Shown in pieces: positions 18,503-28,540 of a stretch of 64,000 nt of DNA; within the stretch, counting starts at the first letter, position 1; each line of letters opens with the position of its first letter. The notes below the pieces were generated by a model that searched no databases, was not told where the DNA came from, and saw only the letters and a list, made by a program, of their open reading frames with translations. The position numbers were made by a program, and so were the translations under genes. The stretch comes from an uncultured Erythrobacter sp. (lineage in GTDB: Bacteria > Pseudomonadota > Alphaproteobacteria > Sphingomonadales > Sphingomonadaceae), in contig CANMSD010000003.1 in NCBI GenBank assembly GCA_947500645.1, forward strand, positions 184,501 to 248,500, given 5' to 3'.

Positions 18503-20908
18503 ATGCGGGGTGTGTTGACGGGAGGGGCAGGGCTGCTCGCGATTGCGGGCTTAATCGGGGCCAGTGCGGCCGTACCAGTGACTGCAGTGGGGCAGGAGAG
18601 CGCCGCGGTCGAAACGGCAATCTACAAAGATGCGGCTGCCCCGATTGAGGACCGCATCGAAGATCTGCTCGCGCGCATGACGTTGGAGGAGAAGGTCGCC
18701 CAAATGCTCACCATCTGGGAGCAGAAGGAGGAGGTGCAGACGCCGCAAGGTGATTTCGATCCGGTCAAGGCAAGCGAGAGCTTCCCTGACGGCATCGGCA
18801 TGATCGCGCGCCCATCAGACTTTCGCGGAGTGGATCAATCCAACTCGGGCGATGCTGGTGCCTCTGCCGAAGGGCGTAATCGCACGGCCCGCGAGACGGT
18901 TGAATATGTAAACGCGGCGCAACGTTGGGCTGTGAACGAAACCCGTCTGGGTATTCCCATACTTATGCATGAGGAGGGGCTGCACGGCTACGTTGCTCGC
19001 GGAGCCACAAGCTTTCCGCAGGCGATCGGGCTGGCCAGCACGTGGGACCGCGAGCTGGTCGAACAGGTCTACACCGTCGCCTCGCGCGAAATGCGCTCTC
19101 GCGGTGCGCAACTGGCTCTGTCCCCGGTGGTCGACATCGCCCGCGATCCGCGCTGGGGCCGGATCGAAGAAACCTATGGCGAGGACCCCTACCTCGTATC
19201 CGAGATCGGGCTCGCCGCGATCAGGGGTTTCCAGGGCCGTGAGCTGCCGCTGGCCGACGACCGCGTGCTGGTGACGCTCAAGCATATGACGGGGCACGGA
19301 CAGCCGGAAAGCGGCACCAATGTCGCTCCAGCAGAACTGACCGAACACACATTGAGGACCTATTTCTTCCCGCCTTTCGAACGCGCGGTGAAAGAAGCGA
19401 ACGCAATGTCCGTCATGCCGTCCTACAATGAGATCGGCGCGCTTCCGAGTCATGCCAATGGCTGGCTTCTCAACGAGATACTGAAGGAAGAATGGGGATT
19501 TGAAGGGGCTGTCGTCAGCGATTATTTTGCCATTCGCGAGATGGTGACGCGCCATCAAATGCTCGAAGATGCGCAGCAAGCGGCGGAGCGTGCGATCAAG
19601 GCGGGTGTCGACAGTGAAATGGCCGATGCCGATGCGTTTCTCACGCTCCCGCAATTGGTTGAGGAAGAGTGCGTCGATATCGCCCTGATCGACGATGCGG
19701 TTCGCCGGATCCTGCGCCTTAAATTCATCGCCGGCATGTTCGAGAATCCGTTTGCCGACGCGGACTATGCGGAGCAGATCGAAGCCAACCCGCAAGCGAT
19801 TGCGCTAGCACGCGAAGCTGCTCGCAAAGCCATGGTGCTGCTCAAGAATGACGGCCTTCTGCCACTCGCGGCCGCCGATATCGGCAAGTTACTGGTGGTC
19901 GGTACGCATGCAAAGGACACGCCGCTCGGCGGTTACAGCGATGTGCCGCGCCATGTGGTGAGCGTGCTGGAGGGGCTCGAGAACACGGCAGATGGCCGGT
20001 TCGAGGTCGAATATTCCGAAGGAGTGCGGATCACGGAAAGTCGCGCTTGGGCAGCCGACCCGGTCGACCCCGTACCAGAAGAAGAGAACCGCCGCCTGAT
20101 TGCCGAGGCTTTCGAGGCGGCGAAAGACGCCGATGTCATCGTGATGGTCATAGGTGGAAATGAGCAGACCAGCCGAGAGGCCTGGGCCACCACGCACCTG
20201 GGCGACCGCACAGACATCACTCTTGTTGGCCAACAGATGGACCTCGCTCGGGCGATGCTAGCGACAGGCAAGCCGGTTGTGACGGTCCTACTTAATGGCC
20301 GCCCGCTCTCCATCGTCGAACTCAACGAGACGGCGCCAGCGATCATCGAAGGTTGGTATCTCGGACAGGAGACCGGCAATGCAGTCGCCGACGTACTGTT
20401 CGGTAAGTATAATCCCGGCGGCAAGATGCCGGTGACCGTCGCGCGCAACGTCGGGCAGCTTCCGGTGTTCTACAATCACAAGCCACAGGCTCGGCGCGGG
20501 TACCTGTTCGACACAATCGAGCCGCTTTATCCGTTCGGGTTTGGTCTCAGCTACACCAGCTTCGACATCTCCGCTCCGCGAGTTGTGGGTGAGAACCATT
20601 CGATTGCGGACGATGTGACGGTCGAGGTCGATGTGAGGAACACCGGCTCCGTCGCGGGCGATGAAGTCGTGCAACTATACCTGCGCGATGTGCATGCTTC
20701 GGTGACCACGCCAGTCAGGCAATTGGTCCGGTTCGAACGAGTCACGCTAAATCCCGGCGAGATTCGCACGGTTCGCTTCGAGCTGAAACCAATCGATTTC
20801 AGTGTCTGGAACGATCGGATGAAGCGCGTGGTCGAGCCGGGCAAATTCGTGCTTATGGCTGGCGGCAACAGCCGCGATGTGAAGCCGAGCGAAATGACGC
20901 TGAATTAG
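18503..20908 (+). CDS. Glycoside hydrolase family 3, probable beta-xylosidase/beta-glucosidase
   Basis: The protein has about 801 residues, with a signal peptide (about residues 1-32), so it is exported. The N-terminal GH3 TIM barrel carries the nucleophile Asp340 in GAVVSDYFAI and the substrate Lys-His (VLVTLKHMTGHG). A second alpha/beta domain and a C-terminal fibronectin-III-like domain (AGDEVVQLYLRD) follow. I chose ATG 18503, with CGGAGA 5 nt upstream. The xylose genes and shared operators suggest release of xylose from xylo-oligosaccharides in the periplasm, but GH3 specificity needs assay. Confidence 0.9.
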   Translation: MRGVLTGGAGLLAIAGLIGASAAVPVTAVGQESAAVETAIYKDAAAPIEDRIEDLLARMTLEEKVAQMLTIWEQKEEVQTPQGDFDPVKASESFPDGIGMIARPSDFRGVDQSNSGDAGASAEGRNRTARETVEYVNAAQRWAVNETRLGIPILMHEEGLHGYVARGATSFPQAIGLASTWDRELVEQVYTVASREMRSRGAQLALSPVVDIARDPRWGRIEETYGEDPYLVSEIGLAAIRGFQGRELPLADDRVLVTLKHMTGHGQPESGTNVAPAELTEHTLRTYFFPPFERAVKEANAMSVMPSYNEIGALPSHANGWLLNEILKEEWGFEGAVVSDYFAIREMVTRHQMLEDAQQAAERAIKAGVDSEMADADAFLTLPQLVEEECVDIALIDDAVRRILRLKFIAGMFENPFADADYAEQIEANPQAIALAREAARKAMVLLKNDGLLPLAAADIGKLLVVGTHAKDTPLGGYSDVPRHVVSVLEGLENTADGRFEVEYSEGVRITESRAWAADPVDPVPEEENRRLIAEAFEAAKDADVIVMVIGGNEQTSREAWATTHLGDRTDITLVGQQMDLARAMLATGKPVVTVLLNGRPLSIVELNETAPAIIEGWYLGQETGNAVADVLFGKYNPGGKMPVTVARNVGQLPVFYNHKPQARRGYLFDTIEPLYPFGFGLSYTSFDISAPRVVGENHSIADDVTVEVDVRNTGSVAGDEVVQLYLRDVHASVTTPVRQLVRFERVTLNPGEIRTVRFELKPIDFSVWNDRMKRVVEPGKFVLMAGGNSRDVKPSEMTLN

Positions 20909-20966
20909 CAGGCTTTGCTCAGCCCGGGCTCAAGGATGATCGCGAGGCGGCTCGTCGAGGCAAAAA

Positions 20967-21017
20967 CTGGTGGGCGCGGCGTTCTCGTGTCGCCGCACCG
21001 CAGCTGGTGGGCGCGGC
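20967..21017. repeat. Duplicated tRNA-Val 3' end
   Basis: The 14-nt sequence CTGGTGGGCGCGGC, which covers the CCA end and acceptor strand of the tRNA-Val gene (minus strand), occurs at 20967-20980 and again at 21004-21017 in the tRNA itself. The copy lies just downstream of the tRNA. Such partial copies can be scars of site-specific integration, but 14 nt is too short to prove that. Confidence 0.5.
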
Positions 21018-21079
21018 AAGGATTGAACTTGCGACCCCACCCGTGTGAAGGGTGTGCTCTACCACTGAGCTACGCGCCC
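21005..21079 (-). tRNA. tRNA-Val (anticodon CAC)
   Basis: The 75-nt gene folds as a cloverleaf: acceptor GGGCGCG / CGCGCCC, D arm TAGCTCAGTGGTAGAGCA, anticodon stem CACCC / GGGTG with loop TTCACAC, T arm with GTTCAATC, and encoded CCA. The anticodon CAC reads GUG. It lies alone between the GH3 gene and sppA. Confidence 0.96.
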
Positions 21080-21188
21080 ATCCGACCAGCGCACTGATCA
21101 AGACAGGAGCGCGCCATTACGCGGCACGTTCTTCCTTGGCAAGCGTGCTTTAGCTGTTGCGCGGCGCGATCAGGCGCGTCCGCCAGGC

Positions 21189-23072
21189 TCAGTCTGATAT
21201 CAATGTCCGCAAGACCGCTAGCATGCTTGTGCCGTCCGCATTGGCGCTCCTGCGCGTTTCAGCCGGGCATTCAAGGCAATAGGCCTGCACGCCGCTTGCG
21301 CCCGACAGGCGCGTAACGTCGTCCGCAATCTGGTTTAGCAGCACACTGCGCTCTCTCGCCGCCATGGCGAAAAGGTCGCCGCTGCGGGCTTCTGCGGGCG
21401 TTTCCGCATCGCTCAACATTTGCCGGATCAGCGAGTCGTATTGCGTGGTGCCAGCGCCGAGGAACCTTGCGTGATAACCATCTTCCTCAAGCTCTGCGGT
21501 TTCAGCGACCCAGGCAATTGCTTCTTCCAGGCCGCCGAACTGGTCGACGAGCCCGATCTGCCGGGCCGCGCCACCATCCCAAACGCGGCCCTGGCCGATC
21601 TGGTCGACTCGTTCAGCCGTCATGCTGCGGGCGTTGGAAACGCGGGAAATGAAGTCGGTATAGGTGTTGCCGACCGACGCTTGGAGGATCGCGTCCACTT
21701 CCGGACTGAGGCCTGCAATCAGGTCTGGTTGGCCGGACAGAGGCGTGGTGCGATAGCCATCGGCATTGACGCCCCATTCTGCGGCTGCATCCTCGAAAGT
21801 CGGCAGAACGGCGAACACGCCGATCGATCCGGTGATGGTTTCTGGCTGGGCAAAGATGCGGTCGCCCGCTGTTGCAACCCAATAGCCTCCGCTCGCCGCG
21901 ACATTGGCGAAGGAGATCGCAACCGGAATGTCTTTTGCACGGTGGCGCTCGATTGCGCGCCGAATCTCTTCGGAAGCAAGCACCGAACCGCCGGGTGAAT
22001 CCACACGCACGACCAGACCAGCCAGATCATCTTCGAGTGCTTCGTCGAGGATGCGCGCAATCCGCTCTCCGCCCGCTGTACCAGGACCTGCATCGCCATC
22101 GACGATCACTCCCGCCACGGTGATGACGCCAATCGCTTTGCCGGAAGAGGATGGCGTCACATCGGCAAGAAATGGTGCGAAATCGCTGGTCGCAAACGCG
22201 CCGGGCGCTTTGTCCCAGCTGTCTTCGCCGGAGAGCTCTGCCACGCGCTTTCCAAATTCGACCCGGCTGCCGAGCTTGTCGACGAGGCCTGCGTCGAGCG
22301 CCGCCTGCGCAAGATCGCCATTGGCTGCGGTGACCCACTCCACCGGATCGCCGGTCACTCGGTCGATCTCGAGCGAAGGCCGCGCCTTCTTTACATTAGC
22401 CTGCCATTCTTCCCACAGCGCACCGTAAAGCCCGGAGATGTTCTCACGTGCTTCATCGGACATTGAGTTGCGCGAATAGGGTTCGACCGCTGACTTGAAC
22501 GTGCCGACGCGGTAGATGCGGGCATTGATGTTAAGCCGTTCCAACAGGTCGGCGTAGTACAGGTTACTGCCACCGGGTCCTGTGATCAGCGCGCCGCCCA
22601 GCGGATCGATCCAGACTTCGCTCGCATGCGCGGCCAATTGCATGTGATCGTCGCCATAGCCGAGGCCATAGGTGAGCACCGGCTTTTCGGCCTTGCGGAC
22701 CCGCTCCATCGCTTCGCCAATGGCCTGCAAATGAACCTGTCCGCCGCCGAGAAAGGCGGTGAGATCTAGCACAACGGCTTTGATCCGCTCGTCGCTGGCC
22801 GCAGCATTGAGCGCAGTGACCAGATCGCGGGCCTGATGCTCTCCAATGGGAGCCTGGCCGCTCAGGAATGTCTGAAGCGGATCAATCTCCGACCGTTCTT
22901 CGACCACGAAGCCATCCAGCTCGATCAGCAGCGCGCCATCGCGCACCTGACCGGGGCTGGGCCGCGCAGAGAGCACTGCGAACAGGGCGGAGAAAAACAG
23001 CAGCATGAAGAGCAGAACCAGCCCGTCCTTGATGCCGACCAGCAGTTTCCAAACCTTGCCCACAAAGCTCAT
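21189..23072 (-). CDS. sppA: Signal peptide peptidase SppA, 67-kDa type
   Basis: The protein has about 627 residues. An N-terminal membrane anchor (about 14-36) is followed by two tandem S49 peptidase domains. The catalytic Lys lies in the first half (RVGTFKSAVEPYSR) and the nucleophile Ser in the second (NVAASGGYWVA), as in the E. coli long form. I chose ATG 23072; the ORF can be extended 17 residues to 23123, but that stretch contains a strong GC hairpin. SppA degrades cleaved signal peptides in the inner membrane. Confidence 0.92.
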   Translation of the reverse strand: MSFVGKVWKLLVGIKDGLVLLFMLLFFSALFAVLSARPSPGQVRDGALLIELDGFVVEERSEIDPLQTFLSGQAPIGEHQARDLVTALNAAASDERIKAVVLDLTAFLGGGQVHLQAIGEAMERVRKAEKPVLTYGLGYGDDHMQLAAHASEVWIDPLGGALITGPGGSNLYYADLLERLNINARIYRVGTFKSAVEPYSRNSMSDEARENISGLYGALWEEWQANVKKARPSLEIDRVTGDPVEWVTAANGDLAQAALDAGLVDKLGSRVEFGKRVAELSGEDSWDKAPGAFATSDFAPFLADVTPSSSGKAIGVITVAGVIVDGDAGPGTAGGERIARILDEALEDDLAGLVVRVDSPGGSVLASEEIRRAIERHRAKDIPVAISFANVAASGGYWVATAGDRIFAQPETITGSIGVFAVLPTFEDAAAEWGVNADGYRTTPLSGQPDLIAGLSPEVDAILQASVGNTYTDFISRVSNARSMTAERVDQIGQGRVWDGGAARQIGLVDQFGGLEEAIAWVAETAELEEDGYHARFLGAGTTQYDSLIRQMLSDAETPAEARSGDLFAMAARERSVLLNQIADDVTRLSGASGVQAYCLECPAETRRSANADGTSMLAVLRTLISD

Positions 23073-23226
23073 ATGAATCTTTTCCAATGATGCCGGGCAC
23101 GTGGCCCGGTCCCGATAATGCATTTCTCTACGACCTAACTAGGCATGAGCGGTCAAAACTTCCATTGCAAAGAAGGCAAAGAATGGGTTGAGCGTGCGAT
23201 GGGCCTCGACTAAGAGCATACCTTTA

Positions 23227-24264
23227 ATGACATCGACGGAAAAATCTTCGCCGCCCGGGGCAGATTCGGGCCGCTTTCCTGCGGGCCGTTTGGCTTTTGC
23301 GCATCGCGATCTGGTCGGCATTGGCCAGCTCGAACGCCACGAAATTCTTTACCTGCTCGATCAGGCCGAGCAATGGGTGGAACTGAACCGCCAATCCTCC
23401 AAGCATACGGACTTGCTCGCTGGTCTGACGATCATCAACGCCTTCTTTGAGAATTCGACGCGTACGCTGCTGAGCTTCGAGATCGCGGGCAAGCGGCTGG
23501 GAGCGGATGTCGTCAACATGCACGCCGCGCAAAGCTCGGTGAAGAAGGGCGAGACGCTGATCGATACTGCGATCACGCTCAACGCCATGCGGCCCGATGC
23601 GATTGTGATCCGGCACGGTTCGAGCGGGGCGACGCAGCTAATCGCGGACAAGGTCGATTGTCCGGTTTTGAACGCGGGCGATGGCAGCCATGAGCATCCG
23701 ACGCAGGCACTGCTCGATGCGTTGGCGCTGCGACATGCGCTGCAAGAGCGGGGCGAGACAGCGGAAGACTTCACCGGCCTCACCATCACGATCTGCGGCG
23801 ACATCCTCCACAGCCGGGTCGCGCGGTCGAACCTGCTGTGCCTGCAAGCGCTGGGTGCGAGCGTGCGCCTGTGCGCGCCGCCCGCGTTAATGCCCGCTGG
23901 AATCGATGCGATCGGCGCGGAGCCGTTCAGCGACTTCGACGCGGCGCTCAAGGGATCGGATGTGGTGATGATGCTGCGTCTGCAGACCGAGCGGATGCAG
24001 GGACAATTCATCCCTTCGGAGCGCGAATATCACCACCTCTACGGGCTTACCCAAGCGCGCCTCGCCAATGCAGCGCCGGACGCGCTGGTGATGCATCCCG
24101 GCCCGATGAACCGCGGGGTCGAGATCGACAGCGAAGTGGCCGACATGCTCGACCGATCGATCATCACCAGACAGGTCGAAATGGGCGTCGCGATCCGCAT
24201 GGCGGCGCTCGATATTTTGACGCGTTCTGCGCGCGGAGTAGAGGGCTGGGGAGACGGGGCATGA
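23227..24264 (+). CDS. pyrB: Aspartate carbamoyltransferase catalytic chain
   Basis: The protein has about 345 residues and catalyses the first committed step of pyrimidine synthesis. It shows the carbamoyl-phosphate loop [34 protein letters not shown] and the late [11 protein letters not shown]. The start is uncertain: ATG 23227 lacks a good ribosome site, and a TTG at 23188 is possible. Its TGA overlaps the next ATG by 4 nt, so the two chains are probably made in fixed ratio. No pyrI regulatory gene is nearby, which fits a class with a pseudo-dihydroorotase partner. Confidence 0.94.
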   Translation: MTSTEKSSPPGADSGRFPAGRLAFAHRDLVGIGQLERHEILYLLDQAEQWVELNRQSSKHTDLLAGLTIINAFFENSTRTLLSFEIAGKRLGADVVNMHAAQSSVKKGETLIDTAITLNAMRPDAIVIRHGSSGATQLIADKVDCPVLNAGDGSHEHPTQALLDALALRHALQERGETAEDFTGLTITICGDILHSRVARSNLLCLQALGASVRLCAPPALMPAGIDAIGAEPFSDFDAALKGSDVVMMLRLQTERMQGQFIPSEREYHHLYGLTQARLANAAPDALVMHPGPMNRGVEIDSEVADMLDRSIITRQVEMGVAIRMAALDILTRSARGVEGWGDGA

Positions 24265-25496
24265 AACAGGTGCGCGCTCTCACGATTACCGGCGGCAAGC
24301 TGGCGATGTCGGACGGTATGGTCGACGGCTCAATCCGCCTTTCCGGCGGTTTGATTGCAGAAGTGGGTGAGGGCGTTTCGCCGCAGGGTGGCGATGAGGT
24401 GCTCGACGCCAAGGGGCAGGTCGTCGCGCCCGGTCTGGTCGATCTGGGCGTGTTCGGAATCGATAAGCCCGCTTTCCAGTTCGGCGGTATTACCCGTGCG
24501 GCCCTGATGCCCGATCAGTCCCCGCCGCTCGATTATCCGAGCCGGGTCAACATGATTGCCAAGAGCGGGAAGCCGGATTTGTGGGTGCATCCACTGGCGG
24601 CTGCGACGCGCGGTTTGGAAGGCAAGGAATTGGCCGAAATCGCGTTAATGAAAGAGGCTGGCGCGCGCGGCATCGCCACCGGCCGTCGCTGGATCGCGGA
24701 TTCGGGCGTTATGCTGCGAATGCTGCAATATGCCGCCATGCTCGATCTTGTCGTGGTCACTCATGCAGAGGATGACGCGCTGATCGGTGAAGCCACGGCA
24801 ACTGCGGGTGAAATGGCGACCCGCCTAGGCCTGCCGAGCGCGCCAGCCGAGGCTGAGGTCTTGGCGATTGCGCGCGATATTGCGCTTGCCGAGATGAGCG
24901 GTGCGCGGTTGCATTTCCGCCAAGTCACGACGGAAGCGGGTTTCGACCTTGTGCGCGGTGCGAAGGCGCGCGGTGTAAACGTCACCTGCGGCATCACTCC
25001 TGCGCATTTCATGCTGTCCGACCTGGCAACTGCGGAATTTCGCACCTTTGCCAAGCTCTCTCCACCCTTGCGGAGCGAAGCGGACCGTCAGGCGGCGTTG
25101 ACTGCCATCGGAGACGGGACGGTCGACGTGATCTCATCTGGCCATGACCCGCGCGGACCGGAGGACAAGCGCCTGCCTTTTGCCGATGCGGAGGCGGGTA
25201 TGGCGGGGGCCGAGACCTTGCTGGCGATGACGTTGACGCTGGTTCGCGATGACGTGATCGACATGGCACGCGCGTTCGAGCTGCTCGCCAGCACACCCGC
25301 CACCCTGCTCGGTGTGCCCGCCGGTAAGCTTGAAGCGGGACTGGAGGCGGATATTGCGCTGATCGATCCGGAAGCTCCCTGGATCATTGATCGCCGCAAG
25401 ATGGAAGCGACATCGGATAACACGCCCTTCGATCGCCAAGGTGCGCAGGGCCGGGTGAAGGCGCTCTACAAGGGTGGGATCGAGATCAAGCTTTAG
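24261..25496 (+). CDS. Dihydroorotase-like protein lacking metal ligands (PyrX-type)
   Basis: The protein has 411 residues with the dihydroorotase/amidohydrolase fold. The metal-binding HxH of active enzymes (normally GLVDLHVH) reads GLVDLGVFG here, so both His are lost. The later HxxHVST reads LHFRQVTT and the catalytic TDHAP reads SGHDP, losing a second His and the Asp. The THAED loop is kept. This pattern is that of PyrX (PyrC'), a non-catalytic subunit that scaffolds PyrB in Pseudomonas-type aspartate transcarbamoylase. Overlap with pyrB supports a complex. A genuine pyrC must then exist elsewhere. Confidence 0.88.
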   Translation: MKQVRALTITGGKLAMSDGMVDGSIRLSGGLIAEVGEGVSPQGGDEVLDAKGQVVAPGLVDLGVFGIDKPAFQFGGITRAALMPDQSPPLDYPSRVNMIAKSGKPDLWVHPLAAATRGLEGKELAEIALMKEAGARGIATGRRWIADSGVMLRMLQYAAMLDLVVVTHAEDDALIGEATATAGEMATRLGLPSAPAEAEVLAIARDIALAEMSGARLHFRQVTTEAGFDLVRGAKARGVNVTCGITPAHFMLSDLATAEFRTFAKLSPPLRSEADRQAALTAIGDGTVDVISSGHDPRGPEDKRLPFADAEAGMAGAETLLAMTLTLVRDDVIDMARAFELLASTPATLLGVPAGKLEAGLEADIALIDPEAPWIIDRRKMEATSDNTPFDRQGAQGRVKALYKGGIEIKL

Positions 25497-25580
25497 TCCA
25501 AAAAATCACCCCCGGAACCGCGTGGGTGCCGAGGGCGAGTATTGCTGAATTCTGGAATACTCCAGAGGGAAATTCTGTTG

Positions 25581-26924
25581 TTAGCGGGCAGCGATCCGAA
25601 TGCCGCGGTCAATTGCGCCTTTTGGCGGGTTGACCTTGGCATAGGCGAAGCAGCCCTTGCCCGAAGAGCGGACGGTCGAGCACATCGAACGAGCGCTGTT
25701 GAGACCGAACCCGGCAGCGGCGACACGCCAGTAGGTTTTGCCTTTGACTTTCGCCTGAGTGATCACGACATCGTGACTGCTCAGCTGTGGGTAGCGTTTC
25801 TTGTAGATTTCCCATGCGCGATCGGCGTCGCTGCGGGTCGAGAAGCTGCCGAGCTGAACCATATGGGTGTCAGCCGATCCGCTGTCGGCAACCGCCATGC
25901 GGCGCTGCGAAGAACTCGGCGCGGTGCGTGCAGCAACGCGGGTTGGAGCGCGCTCGGCGCGTTCCCGATAGCCGGCTGGCATAGCCTGCACGACAGGATT
26001 TGAAACGAAATGCTGGCGCGCTGGCTCAGCCTTCGCGGCTGGAGCAGGAGCGGCTTCGACGCTAGCCGGCACGTCCACAGGCGCATCTTCAACTGGCGCA
26101 GCAAAGGCGAGCGCTTCTGTTTCGCTTGGCTCGGCATCCACCGGAGCTTGCGCAGCAGCTTCTGCTACCATCATGTCCTGGCTTGGGAGGTTGTTCAGCG
26201 CGAGATATCGCGGCTGACCATCGTCGTTAGCCACTTCGACTTGCAGCAGACCGGCGATGCGGGCCTGTTGCGCTTCCGGCTGAGCTTGTGCGGCCCATTC
26301 GGTGATGCGCTGGTTAAGCTGATCGGCTGGTACATCTTCTGCCGCCATCACGCGGGCTGCACGCCAGTTGCCGGCGAGCGAATAGGTGTAGGCGAGATTC
26401 TGGCGAACCTTCGCAGTGTTCTGGCCGCCGCGCAGAGCGTTGGTCAGAACATGCACGCCGCGCTCTGGCTGACCGGCGAGAGCATAGGCTAGACCAAGGT
26501 CCGCCGGATCGATGTCGGCCGACCATTCGTCGAGTTTCGCAAGCGCGCTGGCATTGTCGCCGTTTGCGGTCGCGGCCAGCGCGTAGCTCAGAACGGTGCG
26601 CGGATCGGTATCACCCAATTCAAGCGCGTCGTTGAAGCTCGTGGCTGCCGACTGAAAGCGACCAGCTTCGAGATAGGCTGCGCCCAGCATTGCGCGGAAA
26701 CCTGCATTGCGCGGTTCGGCAAGAACAGCGGCTTCTGCGTGAGTTACGGCCTTGCTGACCTGGCCCTTTTCCAGCGCGACCTGAGCCTTGCTGAAAGAGG
26801 TTTGTGCCGGTGGTGCAGCCGAAGTGGTGCAACCGGTCAGCGCGACGCCGGCAATTGCGGTCGAGACTATCAGGCTCATTTTTGGGCCAGTCGTCTGGTT
26901 TGTTTCGCTGCGGTCCATGGTCAT
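25581..26924 (-). CDS. TPR- and SPOR-domain lipoprotein
   Basis: The protein has 447 residues. A lipobox ALTGC (Cys near residue 32) predicts a lipid anchor. Several TPR-like helical repeats follow (about 45-215), then an Ala/Pro/Glu-rich linker (about 235-340) and a C-terminal SPOR domain (about 365-435, HMVQLGSFSTRSDADRAWEIY). SPOR domains bind glycan strands stripped of stem peptides at the division septum. It is third in a ParA-RHH-SPOR gene run, 50 nt after the RHH gene. A start at the internal Met16 is also possible. Confidence 0.85.
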   Translation of the reverse strand: MTMDRSETNQTTGPKMSLIVSTAIAGVALTGCTTSAAPPAQTSFSKAQVALEKGQVSKAVTHAEAAVLAEPRNAGFRAMLGAAYLEAGRFQSAATSFNDALELGDTDPRTVLSYALAATANGDNASALAKLDEWSADIDPADLGLAYALAGQPERGVHVLTNALRGGQNTAKVRQNLAYTYSLAGNWRAARVMAAEDVPADQLNQRITEWAAQAQPEAQQARIAGLLQVEVANDDGQPRYLALNNLPSQDMMVAEAAAQAPVDAEPSETEALAFAAPVEDAPVDVPASVEAAPAPAAKAEPARQHFVSNPVVQAMPAGYRERAERAPTRVAARTAPSSSQRRMAVADSGSADTHMVQLGSFSTRSDADRAWEIYKKRYPQLSSHDVVITQAKVKGKTYWRVAAAGFGLNSARSMCSTVRSSGKGCFAYAKVNPPKGAIDRGIRIAAR

Positions 26925-26974
26925 AGTCCCCTGTGAGTATCTGTGCTCGGCTGGTTGCTATTCAGTGTCTGAAA

Positions 26975-27559
26975 TCAGTCGCGCTGCATCTTCTCGGCGA
27001 GCGTATCGAGATCGTCGATCTGCTCGAGCACGGCGTCGAGCGCGTCGGTCACTAGGGCCTGTGCGCTGATGCCCTGCATGGTCGATGCGAGGCGAAGTTT
27101 GAGGTGGCGGGTCGGGTCGAGACGCAGGGTGAAGGCCGCGCGGCGTCCACCACTGCTTGACTTCTCCTTCGACGCCTTGCTCTTGGAAGAACGCTTGGCG
27201 CTCTTCTTGGCTGGCATCGGGCTTAGCGTTTCGACCGTATTGGTGTCGTCGTCCGATTCATCGGCGTCAGCGATGCGAGCAGCGAGTTCTTCCTGCTGGC
27301 GCATCACGTCGGGCGTGTCGTCGGGCTCTTCCGTGTCTGCATCATTGGGCTGTGCCGGTGTCAGCTGGACGACCTGAGCGCTCTGCTTCTCAGCATCGTG
27401 CTCGTCGTCCTGACCCATGTCGTTCCAGCCCAGATCTTCCAGATTTTGCGGTTTGCCCGCATCGGGAAGGTTGGTGAGCTGAGGACGCATAGCCGGTTTG
27501 GCCCCGCCCTTACGAGCGAGCAGCGCGGGATTCAGCGAGGCAAAGCTTGCTTCTGACAT
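26975..27559 (-). CDS. Probable ribbon-helix-helix partner of ParA
   Basis: The protein has about 194 residues from ATG 27559, with AGGAG upstream. The first ~140 residues are acidic and low-complexity, then a Lys/Ser-rich stretch. The last ~55 residues (FTLRLDPTRHLKLRLASTMQ, then a helix ending LVTDALDAVLEQI) have the strand-helix-helix pattern of RHH DNA-binding proteins. It starts 16 nt after the ParA stop. ATPase plus small RHH protein is the layout of type Ib partition modules, so a DNA-binding adaptor role is inferred. The RHH assignment is by pattern only. Confidence 0.65.
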   Translation of the reverse strand: MSEASFASLNPALLARKGGAKPAMRPQLTNLPDAGKPQNLEDLGWNDMGQDDEHDAEKQSAQVVQLTPAQPNDADTEEPDDTPDVMRQQEELAARIADADESDDDTNTVETLSPMPAKKSAKRSSKSKASKEKSSSGGRRAAFTLRLDPTRHLKLRLASTMQGISAQALVTDALDAVLEQIDDLDTLAEKMQRD

Positions 27560-27575
27560 CGCGCGGGCGCTCCTG

Positions 27576-28301
27576 TTATTGAGCGACGCGACGGCCAAAG
27601 CCACCGCCGCCACCAGCTGGTCGGCCCGCGCCTACAGCTTGTTGCTGGGTGCCTGGAGCGGCAAAGACCGTACGGCGGAAGTTCTTTTCGAGACGGTCGG
27701 AAATATACTTCCACAGCGCGGTCATTTCTGCGGCACTGCGGCTTTCCGGATCGACTTCCATCACGGTGCGGCCATCGATCATCGAGGCGGCGAAGTCCGT
27801 GCGGTGGTGAAGAGTAATTGGGGCAACGGTGCCATGCTGCGACAGGGCAACAGCAGCTTCCGAAGTGATTTTCGCCTTGGGCGTCGCGGCGTTCACAACG
27901 AACACCAGCGGCTTGCCAGCCCGCTCACACAGGTCAACCGTCGCACCGACAGCGCGCAGATCGTGCGGGCTTGGGCGGGTTGGAACGACAATCAGTTCGG
28001 CAACGCCGATAACTGATTGGATCGCCATGGTGATCGCTGGCGGCGTGTCGATCACGGCCAGTTTAAAGCCCTGCTGACGCAGAACCTGAAGATCGTTTGC
28101 AAGCCTGGCGACGGTGGTTTGAGCAAAGGCGGGATATTCCGCTTCACGCTCGTTCCACCAATCTGCCAGCGAGCCTTGCGGATCGATGTCGATAAGGACG
28201 ACTGGGCCAGCGCCTGCGCGCTGTGCCTGGACGGCGAGATGTCCGGAAAGGGTTGTCTTCCCAGATCCGCCTTTCTGCGATGCTAAAGCTAGTACACGCA
28301 A
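27576..28301 (-). CDS. ParA/MinD-family ATPase
   Basis: The protein has about 241 residues from TTG 28301, preceded by an AGGGGG stretch. The deviant Walker A (LASQKGGSGKTTLSGHLA), Walker A' (VLIDIDPQGSLADWW) and Walker B (LAVIDTPP) are intact. It lacks the N-terminal HTH of type Ia ParA, so it resembles small ParA/VirC1-like ATPases that position cargo by cycling on the nucleoid. The reading frame extends upstream to 28448, but those residues look non-coding. It heads the ParA-RHH-SPOR operon. Confidence 0.85.
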   Translation of the reverse strand: MRVLALASQKGGSGKTTLSGHLAVQAQRAGAGPVVLIDIDPQGSLADWWNEREAEYPAFAQTTVARLANDLQVLRQQGFKLAVIDTPPAITMAIQSVIGVAELIVVPTRPSPHDLRAVGATVDLCERAGKPLVFVVNAATPKAKITSEAAVALSQHGTVAPITLHHRTDFAASMIDGRTVMEVDPESRSAAEMTALWKYISDRLEKNFRRTVFAAPGTQQQAVGAGRPAGGGGGFGRRVAQ

Positions 28302-28540
28302 AGCCTTGGTCCCCCTGTTAGGCCGTTGGCGCCGCCTGATTGCGGCTTGGATGACACTGAGATCGCAGGATACCCCTAATTTACAGTTAACAGGGTCAGC
28401 CAAAGTGACGCTCAGGGGCGGCGCGCTGTTGAGCCGCCGTCTTGGCAACGAATTCCTAACGCTTCGTTCACTATAAGAAGACCGCGCCCGCGCGATAAAC
28501 GCGTGGGCACAATGATTTGCGTCAACGAAAGAGATTGATC

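Noticed and set aside
23838..24260. N-terminal extension of the dihydroorotase-like frame
   Set aside because: It overlaps pyrB in another frame, and ATG 24261 overlapping the pyrB stop is the natural start.
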